Assembly (NCBI GenBank): GCA_009380075.1
Contig: WHSO01000014.1
Span: forward strand, 1 to 61,594
Direction of reading: 5' to 3'
DNA from: Alphaproteobacteria bacterium
Lineage (GTDB): Bacteria; Pseudomonadota; Alphaproteobacteria; SMXQ01
Length of the DNA: 61,594 bases
Shown: positions 38,362 to 45,113 of the stretch, piece after piece
How the letters are laid out: every line of letters starts with the position of its first letter
Numbering within the stretch: position 1 is the first letter of the stretch
Made by a program: the position numbers and the translations under genes
The notes under the pieces: model-generated
Seen by the model: only the letters and a program-made list of their open reading frames with translations
What the model was told of the DNA's origin: nothing
The model's database searches: none

Positions 38362-39183
38362 CTATGAGAGAGTTTGGTGCGGGTTGTAGCCCTGCTGTTC
38401 AGGCTGGAGCGTAGCGTAAGCCTGCACAGCAGGGCGTGGCAAGATCGCTTGCGGGGCCGGTGGTTGGTAACCCAGCGAGCTGTGCGGTCGGATGGTGTTG
38501 TAGTGCTGTCGCCAGCGTTCGATGAGCACCTTAGCCTCCTTCAACGTGTGGAAGATCTCTCCGTTGAGCAGCTCATCGCGGAGCTTGCCGTTGAAGGACT
38601 CGTTGTAGCCGTTCTCCCAAGGGCTGCCTGGCTCGATGAACAGGGTCTTTACGCCGAGCCGGCCGAGCCAGTCCCTGACCACCTGGGCGGTGAACTCCGC
38701 CCCGTTGTCGGACCGGATGTGTTCCGGGGGCCCATGCTTGATGAAGAGATCGGATATGCAATCGAGAACGCTCTCCGAAGTCAGCTTGCGGTCAACGTGG
38801 ATCGCCAGGCTCTGGCGGGTGAACTCGTCGATCACGGTGAGCATACGGAACGCCCTGCCGCCATGGGTCCGGTCCATGACGAAGTCGTAGGACCAGACAT
38901 GCCCGGGCCGTTCGGCCCGAAGCCGCACACAGGATCCGTCGTTCAGCCACAGACGGCCTCTCTTCGGTTGTTTCCGGGGGACCTTGAGCCCCTCCCGCCG
39001 CCAGATGCGCTGAACCCGCTTGGCATTCACATGCCAGCCATCGGCTCTCAGCAGCGCCGTGATCCGGCGATAGCCGTAGCGGCCATAACGGCTGGCCAGC
39101 CGGACGATATCCCTGGTCAGGGCATCCTCGTCAGGCCTGCCATACGGCGGCTTGCGCTGGGTCGAACGGTGCTGGCCGATCAC
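38362..39183 (-). CDS. IS3-family transposase OrfB (integrase catalytic domain)
   Basis: Catalytic half of the IS3 transposase. 273 residues are counted from the first ATG, but the frame stays open upstream into the end of orfA ([20 protein letters not shown]), so it is normally made as an OrfAB fusion by -1 frameshifting. The HTH_21-like region is [17 protein letters not shown] residues: Asp in [10 protein letters not shown], Asp in [10 protein letters not shown], Glu in [14 protein letters not shown]. The end, [13 protein letters not shown], is typical. The frame is intact. Confidence 0.94.
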   Translation of the reverse strand: MIGQHRSTQRKPPYGRPDEDALTRDIVRLASRYGRYGYRRITALLRADGWHVNAKRVQRIWRREGLKVPRKQPKRGRLWLNDGSCVRLRAERPGHVWSYDFVMDRTHGGRAFRMLTVIDEFTRQSLAIHVDRKLTSESVLDCISDLFIKHGPPEHIRSDNGAEFTAQVVRDWLGRLGVKTLFIEPGSPWENGYNESFNGKLRDELLNGEIFHTLKEAKVLIERWRQHYNTIRPHSSLGYQPPAPQAILPRPAVQAYATLQPEQQGYNPHQTLS

Positions 39184-39257
39184 CGAACAGGCACGCCGCT
39201 CAGAGACCTTCAGCTTGCCCCGCAGGTGATCGACACAGCGCCGGCGGCGGGCGGGGC

Positions 39258-39536
39258 TCAGTAGTTTCCCGAGAGCGCCTCTTTGAGGATCAGCTTGTCC
39301 AGCGTCAGATCGGCCACGGCCGTCTTCAGCCGGGTGTTCTCTCGCTCCAGATCCTTCAGGCGGCGCGCCTGATCGACCTTCATCCCGCCGTACTCACGGC
39401 GCCAGCGGTAGTAGCTCTGTTCGGAAACACCCAGACGACGGCAGATCACCCCCGTCTTCTCGCCCTGCGCCAGGGCCACTTCGGCCTCGCGCAGCAGGCC
39501 GATGATCTGCTCCGGGGTATAGCGTTTGCGGCTCAT
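39258..39536 (-). CDS. IS3-family transposase OrfA (HTH protein)
   Basis: DNA-binding half of the transposase, 92 residues from ATG 39536 behind AAAGGAGGAACGA. The helix-turn-helix of the transposase_8 type is visible ([16 protein letters not shown], then [20 protein letters not shown]), followed by a leucine-zipper-like coil ([20 protein letters not shown]). It ends [11 protein letters not shown], overlapping the orfB frame where programmed frameshifting would occur. Confidence 0.94.
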   Translation of the reverse strand: MSRKRYTPEQIIGLLREAEVALAQGEKTGVICRRLGVSEQSYYRWRREYGGMKVDQARRLKDLERENTRLKTAVADLTLDKLILKEALSGNY

Positions 39537-39626
39537 TCGTTCCTCCTTTTCAAAGGTCAGAATGCACCACACTCTCTCATTCAGCCCGGACCACTTTCAG
39601 GGGGGAAGGTCACGAGCCCTTTACCT

Positions 39627-40034
39627 TTAGATGGAATAGATATTCTCCAAGGGTCCGACTCCCATTTCGAGTGCTTGCACTGATCGGGAATTGTATTTGT
39701 ATTTAAGGACGTAATTTAGAACCATAATCTGTGTTTGTAACTGAACTACATACGCTTGAGTTTTTGCGTCCAGCTCAAATAGGCCTCCTGCCTTATCAAC
39801 AACAGGCTTAAAATTTTGTTCGAAAAATTGTGAAAGTTCACCCACCTTTTTGTCTAAGCTTGTTTCGTTTGGGCACGCACTTAATGTCTTCAAAACGAGA
39901 GATCGTCCAGCATTAACGTAGGTCTCAACATTTCGCCTATAGATATAGCGAAAATGCTCAAAGTCCCTTCCATGCCGTAAAATCCATTCGATGAAGAGCT
40001 CAATGTGATCGACTGGTGGCGCACTATCAACCAC
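39627..40034 (-). CDS. Unrecognised 135-residue island protein
   Basis: Low-G+C gene with GTG start 40034; a GGAGG lies 13 bases upstream, a slightly long spacing, so the start is uncertain. The product is soluble, mixed charge and probably all-helical (IELFIEWILRHGRDFEHFRY, VGELSQFFEQNFKPVVDK, YVVQLQTQIMVLNYVLKYKY). No family is recognised. It is divergent from the XRE regulator over a 130-bp gap that holds the regulator's palindrome, so the two may be co-regulated. Base composition unlike the chromosome marks it as acquired DNA. Confidence 0.55.
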   Translation of the reverse strand: MVDSAPPVDHIELFIEWILRHGRDFEHFRYIYRRNVETYVNAGRSLVLKTLSACPNETSLDKKVGELSQFFEQNFKPVVDKAGGLFELDAKTQAYVVQLQTQIMVLNYVLKYKYNSRSVQALEMGVGPLENIYSI

Positions 40035-40129
40035 ATTTCCATCATAACCTCCTCAGCGTAGGTTTTTCGTCTTTACCGTCCTGCTTGCTACCGGTGGTAA
40101 GAGCTATTGTTGGAGCAAAAACAAAACGG

Positions 40130-40164
40130 TTGTATGTTTTAATAGTGTGTAGTAAATACTACAC
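40130..40164 (+). promoter_or_regulatory. Promoter/operator of the XRE operon, apparently leaderless
   Basis: An 18-bp perfect palindrome, GTGTAGTA-AA-TACTACAC, occupies 40147-40164 and touches the ATG at 40165. TTGTAT (40130-40135) and TAAATA (40153-40158) are 17 bp apart, which would start the transcript at or near the A of the ATG. No Shine-Dalgarno is present. The palindrome covers the -10 box, as expected for autorepression by the encoded HTH protein. Confidence 0.65.
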
Positions 40165-40518
40165 ATGTTTAGCTTTGGCAACCATATTCGCGAGCTACGC
40201 GAGAAACGCCGTAAGGCCGACCGTGCCTTCTCTTTACGCCAGGTAGCCGGCCGCGTTGGAATCGAGCCAACGTACCTTAGCAAGATTGAACGGGGAGAGT
40301 TGGCGCCGCCTTCGGAAGCAACGACGCGGCGTCTCGCAGTGGAACTCGGGGATGATCCTGACGTATTGCTCGCAATGGCGGGCAAGGTTTCCAGTGAACT
40401 TCTGGACATTATCCGTAAGCGCCCGCAAATGTTCTCAGAACTTATTCGGCAACTGAAAGACGCGCCCGACCACGCGATCCTCAGGATTGTGAGAGAGGTC
40501 AGGGACGGCGACTGGTGA
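40165..40518 (+). CDS. XRE-family HTH transcriptional regulator
   Basis: DNA-binding protein of 117 residues. The HTH_XRE/Cro-type domain covers residues 5-70 (FGNHIRELREKRRKADRAFS, LRQVAGRVGIEPTYLSKIER, GELAPPSEATTRRLAVELGD). The rest (LLDIIRKRPQMFSELIRQLK, then HAILRIVREVRDGDW) is a helical tail that I recall as well conserved in a group of phage/island-borne XRE proteins. It abuts an 18-bp palindrome that is its likely operator. The next gene starts 11 bp after its stop, so the two form an operon. Confidence 0.88.
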   Translation: MFSFGNHIRELREKRRKADRAFSLRQVAGRVGIEPTYLSKIERGELAPPSEATTRRLAVELGDDPDVLLAMAGKVSSELLDIIRKRPQMFSELIRQLKDAPDHAILRIVREVRDGDW

Positions 40519-40529
40519 AAGGAAAAGCG

Positions 40530-41507
40530 ATGCTTACACTTGAGCAGAATCAGCTGGTATTCCGATTTCCGGAGGTCCACCCGGACGCGGTTTGCTCCAT
40601 TGAATTTCAACGCACACTCCGCGTTCCTGACGACGGGAAGAAGTATCCACTGCCTCCAGGCTTGGGGCGTTTCCCGCTACGTCATATTGACGACTACGCC
40701 ACAAATGTCCCCGACGATTGGCTAAAGCGCGGTGGGGTCATCATGCCCATGCATCAGGCAGAAGCTATGTGGATTCGATTCCACAGCGACTATCCCTGCG
40801 CTGTCAAAGTAGCTACGGGTAAAGTCTGCGCTGTGAGCGGCGATACATGGAGGGGGCATCTAAATCGCGATCCTCAGGATTACGTCGTCACGCCGACGCA
40901 ACCCTGGCTTGATGGCTATTGTGTGGAAAAGGGGATAATTCGCCAGTTTGTCGCGATGCCGTTGGGACAAGGCTATTCGGTTGAAGAGCAACTCACCGGT
41001 ATGGGCGATGTCGGAGGCGTTCAGCTTCTTGTGTATCCGATGAAACGAAAAGCCTATGAGACACAACGGGCACGGCAAGAGGCTTTAGTTCAACCGCTTG
41101 CGTCGAAGGGAATGGAAATGGGAATAGCTCCAGGTGGTCAAATGCGGCAGGAAATCTATGACGACCCCTACGGCCTTGAAGCATGGGAGCAACGCCGGGG
41201 TATTCGCTGCTTCGTAGCTGTTTGCAACTCGCCACAATGGATCGGAATTACAGGCGAGTGCCCTCCTACAGAGCCGCCGACTGCCAGAAAATACACGGAT
41301 ATGGGGCTGCCTTGGTTCGACTATTACGATGGCGATTCGAAAGCGATTGAAGGTGCAGTCAAACTCGGAAAAATCTCATCCGTGGTGGCAACCGCTAAGA
41401 AAAAAGAGGCGAAGGCGTTGCCTGAAAATGACAGTTGCGAGCCCGCTGATGTAAGAGTGATCCGACGCCGTCGTTCTGACGAAGTTCGAGAATTTGGGAT
41501 CTGGTAG
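40530..41507 (+). CDS. Uncharacterised 325-residue protein paired with XRE regulator
   Basis: ATG 40530 is preferred because AAAGGAAAAG precedes it; a GTG at 40515 overlaps the regulator's stop. No signal peptide, membrane helix or nucleotide-binding loop is visible. Distinct blocks are RTLRVPDDGKKYPLPPGLG, PLRHIDDYATNVPDDW, MPMHQAEAMWIRF, PCAVKVATGKVCAVSG, DYVVTPTQPWLDGYCVEKG, IIRQFVAMPLGQGYSVEEQL and VGGVQLLVYPMKR. From memory, such blocks occur in hypothetical proteins of other bacteria, but I cannot name a family. A basic tail (RVIRRRRSDEV) ends it. The lower G+C marks acquired DNA. Carriage with a dedicated repressor on an island suggests a defence, stress or mobile-element role; this is inference only. 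Confidence 0.8.
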   Translation: MLTLEQNQLVFRFPEVHPDAVCSIEFQRTLRVPDDGKKYPLPPGLGRFPLRHIDDYATNVPDDWLKRGGVIMPMHQAEAMWIRFHSDYPCAVKVATGKVCAVSGDTWRGHLNRDPQDYVVTPTQPWLDGYCVEKGIIRQFVAMPLGQGYSVEEQLTGMGDVGGVQLLVYPMKRKAYETQRARQEALVQPLASKGMEMGIAPGGQMRQEIYDDPYGLEAWEQRRGIRCFVAVCNSPQWIGITGECPPTEPPTARKYTDMGLPWFDYYDGDSKAIEGAVKLGKISSVVATAKKKEAKALPENDSCEPADVRVIRRRRSDEVREFGIW

Positions 41508-41537
41508 CGATAGCAGGTTTGAAGGGACATACATGAA

Positions 41538-41572
41538 AACCCCCGTTTTGATACATTGTCAAAACGGGGGTT
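41538..41572. terminator. Strong hairpin after the XRE operon
   Basis: A perfect 13-bp stem (AACCCCCGTTTTG with its complement) closes a 9-base loop, 31 bp after the operon. No T-run follows on the plus strand; a short GTTTTC follows on the minus strand. Confidence 0.75.
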
Positions 41573-41728
41573 AAAGATTTGCTCCCGCATGGAGACGCAC
41601 CGAAGAACCCCGGGGGCGTTTCATGAAGCATGCCGGGGTTCAAAATTCTCTTCACAAAGAAGTTGCGCCGCATGTAAGAAGGGACATCGGAAACGCATGA
41701 AACCGCGCGAAACCGAACGTAAACCAAT

Positions 41729-41772
<44 letters not shown>

Positions 41773-41811
41773 CCCCGTTGAGAAGTGACGAATGTTCCGG
41801 CCGCCTGCCAC

Positions 41812-42168
41812 TTAGACGTAAGCCGCCAACGGCTCAATCTCGTCGTAGCCGCCGTCTCCGGATTCCGCCTTGGCGACGTCGTAGGCCCCCTGCAAGTTGA
41901 GCCAGTAGCGGTCCGACTGCCCGAACACGCGGCCGAGCCGGATCGACGTGTCGGCGGTGATCGCGCGCGTGCCGGCGATAATGCCGGCAATGCGGTTCTG
42001 CGGCACCCGGGCCGACCTGGCGAGGCGGTAGGGCGTGATGTTCAGTTCGCTCAGAATGTCGCGCAGGATTTCGCCGGGCGCGGTGGGAGCAATGCGCTTG
42101 CCGGTGACGATGTCCGAAAGGTCGATCCTCCCGGCATCGAGATCGCGCCGATTGATCGCGGTGGCCAT
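41812..42168 (-). CDS. higA: HigA-family addiction-module antitoxin
   Basis: Antitoxin of 118 residues from ATG 42168 (AAGGAGGAACATGAA upstream). The HigA pattern is PTAPGEILRDILSELNITPYRLAR, then an XRE helix-turn-helix (VPQNRIAGIIAGTRAITADT) and SIRLGRVFGQSDRYWLNLQ. It should neutralise the HigB toxin encoded 41 bp upstream and repress their common promoter. Toxin-first order is typical of higBA. It lies 39 bp outside the island's right repeat. Confidence 0.92.
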   Translation of the reverse strand: MATAINRRDLDAGRIDLSDIVTGKRIAPTAPGEILRDILSELNITPYRLARSARVPQNRIAGIIAGTRAITADTSIRLGRVFGQSDRYWLNLQGAYDVAKAESGDGGYDEIEPLAAYV

Positions 42169-42209
42169 TTCATGTTCCTCCTTTTCCGCGGACGCCGTAA
42201 CAGAACGCC

Positions 42210-42497
42210 CTAATGATAATCCTCGATCGCAACGTTCGAGGCATTGCCGTCCTTCCAGGTAAAGGTGATGCGCCACTGCCGGTTGATGCGGATGGACCAG
42301 CGGGCCGATCCTCCCAGCTTTTCGAGCCGGTTGGACGGCGGCAGGCGCAGGTCATCGATCCTCTCCGCGGCATCGATCTGGGCCAGCCTGGCATGGGCGC
42401 GGACCTGCATATCCTGTTGCAGTCCCTTGACCATGAAGCCCTTGAAGACGGCGGCCGTCGCCTTGTCCCTGAACGACGTGATCACGAACCGGACCAT
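42210..42497 (-). CDS. higB: HigB/RelE-type toxin
   Basis: Ribosome-dependent mRNA endonuclease family, 95 residues from ATG 42497; the start is placed so the protein opens with the familiar FVITSFRDKATAAVFKG. The middle has HARLAQIDAAERIDDLRLPP and NRLEKLGG. The RelE-fold end WSIRINRQWRITFTWKDGNA followed by VAIEDYH holds the conserved Arg/Trp and the C-terminal Tyr-His. It is upstream of and co-oriented with higA, and both appear intact. Confidence 0.92.
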   Translation of the reverse strand: MVRFVITSFRDKATAAVFKGFMVKGLQQDMQVRAHARLAQIDAAERIDDLRLPPSNRLEKLGGSARWSIRINRQWRITFTWKDGNASNVAIEDYH

Positions 42498-42610
42498 ACC
42501 ACGTCCGCATAGGTACGCCAAGCGTAATTAGTGATGTGAAGCGTCACTATGCCTTGCGGTCCGCGACGAGGGCGGACAATGCGGTCCGCAGCGCCTGCGT
42601 CCTGACCCCG

Positions 42611-42672
42611 TCTGGCCGCGTCCGCCGTCGCCCTGTATAATTCGCTGCAACAAGAGGCCCGGGCGGGGCGGG
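42611..42672 (+). repeat. Direct repeat R1, orphan copy of the glutathione S-transferase promoter region
   Basis: About 62 bp closely matching 47339-47402: TCTGGCCGCGTCCGCC, TCGCCC, TATAAT, CAAGAGGC and CGGGCGGG are shared in the same order. Here the TATAAT (42636-42641) points toward no plus-strand gene, whereas the 47.3-kb copy sits 75 bp before the GST start. The pair brackets the LysR-TctC-TctA module. Confidence 0.8.
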
Positions 42673-42751
42673 CGTCCCCGGTCGAACGCAAACCGAAGCA
42701 TGAGAGTACAGCTAGAACGAATCCAACGAGACTCGTCTCCCGGCCAGTCGG

Positions 42752-43627
42752 TCAGGACTGCCGCATGCGGCGCATGATCCGGATAAAGCCGGCCTTCTCG
42801 GGCGACATCGGCGCACGACGGTTGTGGATGATGAACGACTTCCGCTTGAGCGGCTCCAGTTCCGGCACGGTGACGACCGCAAACTCGCCGGAGGCAATCT
42901 CGTCGACAAGCCGCGCCCTGTAAAGAATTCCGACGCCGAATCCGCGTTTGACGGCGAGCTTCACGGCCTCGGGCGTCCCGCACTGAAGCGCGAGCTTGGG
43001 GTTGAATCCGCGCGGCCTCAGTTCGATGAGGCACGTGGAGTCCTCTTTTGCCACGAGCGGATAGCGCGCCAGCTCGTCGAGCGACAGGGAGACCCCTGCG
43101 AGCTCGTGCCCGGCCGGCACGAAGGCGACGGCATCGTGTTCGTCATAGGGCTCGTAGACACATTCGGGCAGGAACGTGGGCCTCGAAATCAGGGCGATGT
43201 CGAGTTCCGACCTCACCACGCAGCGTTCGATGACGGCGCTGTCTTCCGTCTTCATGACGAGTTCGACCGTCGGGTAATCGGCAACGAAGTCCCGGAGGAT
43301 GTCCGGCATGACCGTGACGGAATGGAGGTGATTGGTACCGACGGCGAACGACTTCACCGCATTTCCAGGTTCGGGATTCTTGAAGGTCAATTCGATCTTC
43401 TCGATCTGGTCCAGGACCGGCCGGACGGCATCGAGAAAAATCCTTCCCCTGGGCGTCAGCGCCACACCCTGTTTGGTCCGTTCGCAGAATCGGGCGCCGA
43501 ACTCCTGCTCGAGCAGCTTGAGCTGCAGCGACACGGAGGGCTGGCTCATGTTCAGGTCGTTGGCAGCGTAGGTCATGTTGAGACGGCGCGCTACCGCATC
43601 GAATACGCGTAGCTGATGCAACTTCAC
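42752..43627 (-). CDS. LysR-family transcriptional regulator
   Basis: Regulator of 291 residues, divergent from the TctC gene and its likely controller. N-terminal winged HTH: MKLHQLRVFDAVARRLNMTY, then NDLNMSQPSVSLQLKLLEQE and LTPRG. The effector domain runs from about residue 92, with FAVGTNHLHSVTVMPDILRD and KLAVKRGFGVGILYRARL. LysR proteins usually respond to a substrate or intermediate of the divergent pathway, here presumably the organic acid taken up by the tripartite transporter. Confidence 0.93.
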   Translation of the reverse strand: MKLHQLRVFDAVARRLNMTYAANDLNMSQPSVSLQLKLLEQEFGARFCERTKQGVALTPRGRIFLDAVRPVLDQIEKIELTFKNPEPGNAVKSFAVGTNHLHSVTVMPDILRDFVADYPTVELVMKTEDSAVIERCVVRSELDIALISRPTFLPECVYEPYDEHDAVAFVPAGHELAGVSLSLDELARYPLVAKEDSTCLIELRPRGFNPKLALQCGTPEAVKLAVKRGFGVGILYRARLVDEIASGEFAVVTVPELEPLKRKSFIIHNRRAPMSPEKAGFIRIMRRMRQS

Positions 43628-43709
43628 CGTTTGTCCACCCTGTGAATTCGGTGCGCCGTCGAGGGCGCATTCCGTTCCAAAAATAATGCCCCTTCGTCAT
43701 AGGAAAAGC

Positions 43710-43739
43710 CAATGATAAGTATATTAAGCCATTATTGGC
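43710..43739. promoter_or_regulatory. Candidate LysR operator in the divergent promoter region
   Basis: CCAATGAT and ATTATTGG form an imperfect 30-bp dyad (seven of eight positions symmetric) in the A+T-rich 221-bp gap between lysR and tctC. Size and location suit a LysR-type recognition site, with room for an activation site nearer tctC. Confidence 0.5.
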
Positions 43740-43848
43740 CGTTGAAAATCCACAATGATATATAGGACTCTAGGGCGAACGTTCTTTGTCAGACACTGGC
43801 GTTGCGCCAAAACACGACAGGGAAGACAGGACGGGGGAGCGAAGGCCC

Positions 43849-44880
43849 ATGAGGTTTCTCAACATTATTGGTATTGCGGCTGCAATGACGCTGTCGATGG
43901 CCCTGAACGGGGCGTCGGCGGAGGATTTCTACGCGGGCAAGACGATCAAGATCGTGACGGGCGGTTCGCCTGGAGGCGGCTACGACACTCATACGCGCAC
44001 CCTGGCGCGGCAGCTTGGCAAGCATGTTCCGGGAAAGCCGAGCATCATCGTGCAGAACATGCCGGGCGGCAGCGGAATCAAGAGCATCAACCACACTTTC
44101 ACAAAGGCCGGAAAGGACGGTACCGAGATCGGCCAGTTCAACCGCAATGCGCTGTTCGCGCGGCTGTTGGGCCACAAAACGGCGCTGTTCAATCTCGACG
44201 AGTTCAACTGGATCGGCTCGACCGCCAGCTATAGCGACAACGCCTGGGTCGTGATCATCAGGAGCGAACTGCCCTACAAGTCCATCGAGGATCTTCGCAA
44301 GGCGCCCAAGCCCGTGGTCTTCGGCAATGTGCGCTCCGTCCTGATCCCGATCACCAAGGAGGCCCTTGGCGCCAATATCAGGATCATCGAGGGCTACGAA
44401 GGCAGCCAGCTCAACCTCGCCTTCGAACGGGGAGAGATCGACGGCATGGGGACCGGCTACTCCAATCTCTTCCGCGAGCATCCGAACTGGCTGAAGGACA
44501 AAAAGGTCCGCATCATGGTACAGTTCGGCAGCGGCGAGCGCATCAAGGCCCTCAAGGACGTGCCGACGGCGCGCGAGGTAGCCGTCTCGCAGGACGACAA
44601 GGATCTGGTCGAATTCAGCGAGCTCGCCCTCACTCTCGGCTATCCTTTCGCGATGCCGCCGGGCGTGCCGAAGGAGCGCGTCGAGATCGTACGCAAGGCA
44701 TTCATCGCGGCGGTCAGCGATTCGGCCTACCTGGCCGAAGCGAAGAAGGCAAAGCTCGAGGTTACGCCGCGTTTCGGCGACAAGCTCGAAGCCGCCGTCA
44801 TCAAGGCCGCGAAGGCGCCGCAGAGCCTGATTGCGCGCTACAAGCGGCTCGCCGGGGAAAGCGGCGACAAAACCAGATAA
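43849..44880 (+). CDS. tctC: Tripartite tricarboxylate transporter substrate-binding protein (TctC/Bug)
   Basis: Periplasmic binding protein of 343 residues. ATG 43849 gives a standard signal peptide (cleavage near ASAEDF); an in-frame ATG 63 bp earlier does not. The Bug family pattern is TIKIVTGGSPGGGYDTHTRT, HVPGKPSIIVQNMPGGSGIK and the later GYPFAMPPGVPKERVEIVRK. The ligand loop has GGGYD rather than the more usual GGxxD. The fused permease gene follows after a hairpin. The ligand is likely a di- or tricarboxylate or aromatic acid but is not determinable. Confidence 0.92.
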   Translation: MRFLNIIGIAAAMTLSMALNGASAEDFYAGKTIKIVTGGSPGGGYDTHTRTLARQLGKHVPGKPSIIVQNMPGGSGIKSINHTFTKAGKDGTEIGQFNRNALFARLLGHKTALFNLDEFNWIGSTASYSDNAWVVIIRSELPYKSIEDLRKAPKPVVFGNVRSVLIPITKEALGANIRIIEGYEGSQLNLAFERGEIDGMGTGYSNLFREHPNWLKDKKVRIMVQFGSGERIKALKDVPTAREVAVSQDDKDLVEFSELALTLGYPFAMPPGVPKERVEIVRKAFIAAVSDSAYLAEAKKAKLEVTPRFGDKLEAAVIKAAKAPQSLIARYKRLAGESGDKTR

Positions 44881-44906
44881 AAAAATCTCTCCTGTCGGAC
44901 AACCTT

Positions 44907-44945
44907 CCCGCCCGCCACCGACAGGTGGCGGGCGGGGCCCCTTTG
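44907..44945 (+). terminator. Hairpin between tctC and the permease gene
   Basis: A perfect 13-bp G+C stem (CCCGCCCGCCACC and its complement) closes a 4-base GACA loop, followed by GCCCCTTT. Placed between tctC and tctA, it could attenuate transcription so that binding protein is made in excess of permease. Confidence 0.75.
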
Positions 44946-45113
44946 CAGGGGTGATTCCAGTGACGGAGGGCGTCGCTTCGGCGATAAGATCGAGGCACCG
45001 GTCGTTAAGGCTTCAAAGAGGTCGCCAGGCCACCAACGCAATAATCATCTGAACGGCCTCTAGTCTCCCTATAATCGACTTTCAAGAATTGTCCGCTGAG
45101 GTGCTTCGTCGTC

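Larger units (their letters stand above)
38333..39612 (-). mobile_element. IS3-family insertion sequence (IS407-like ends), apparently complete
   Basis: About 1.28 kb with imperfect terminal inverted repeats. The left end starts TGACCTGCCCCC and the right end, read inward, TGACCTTCCCCC; both continue with AAGTGGTCC and then GAGAGAGT.TGGTG. It encodes OrfA and OrfB in overlapping frames on the minus strand. Both frames look intact, so the element may still be active. No clear target-site duplication is visible at the junctions, which could mean rearrangement after insertion. Confidence 0.92.
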
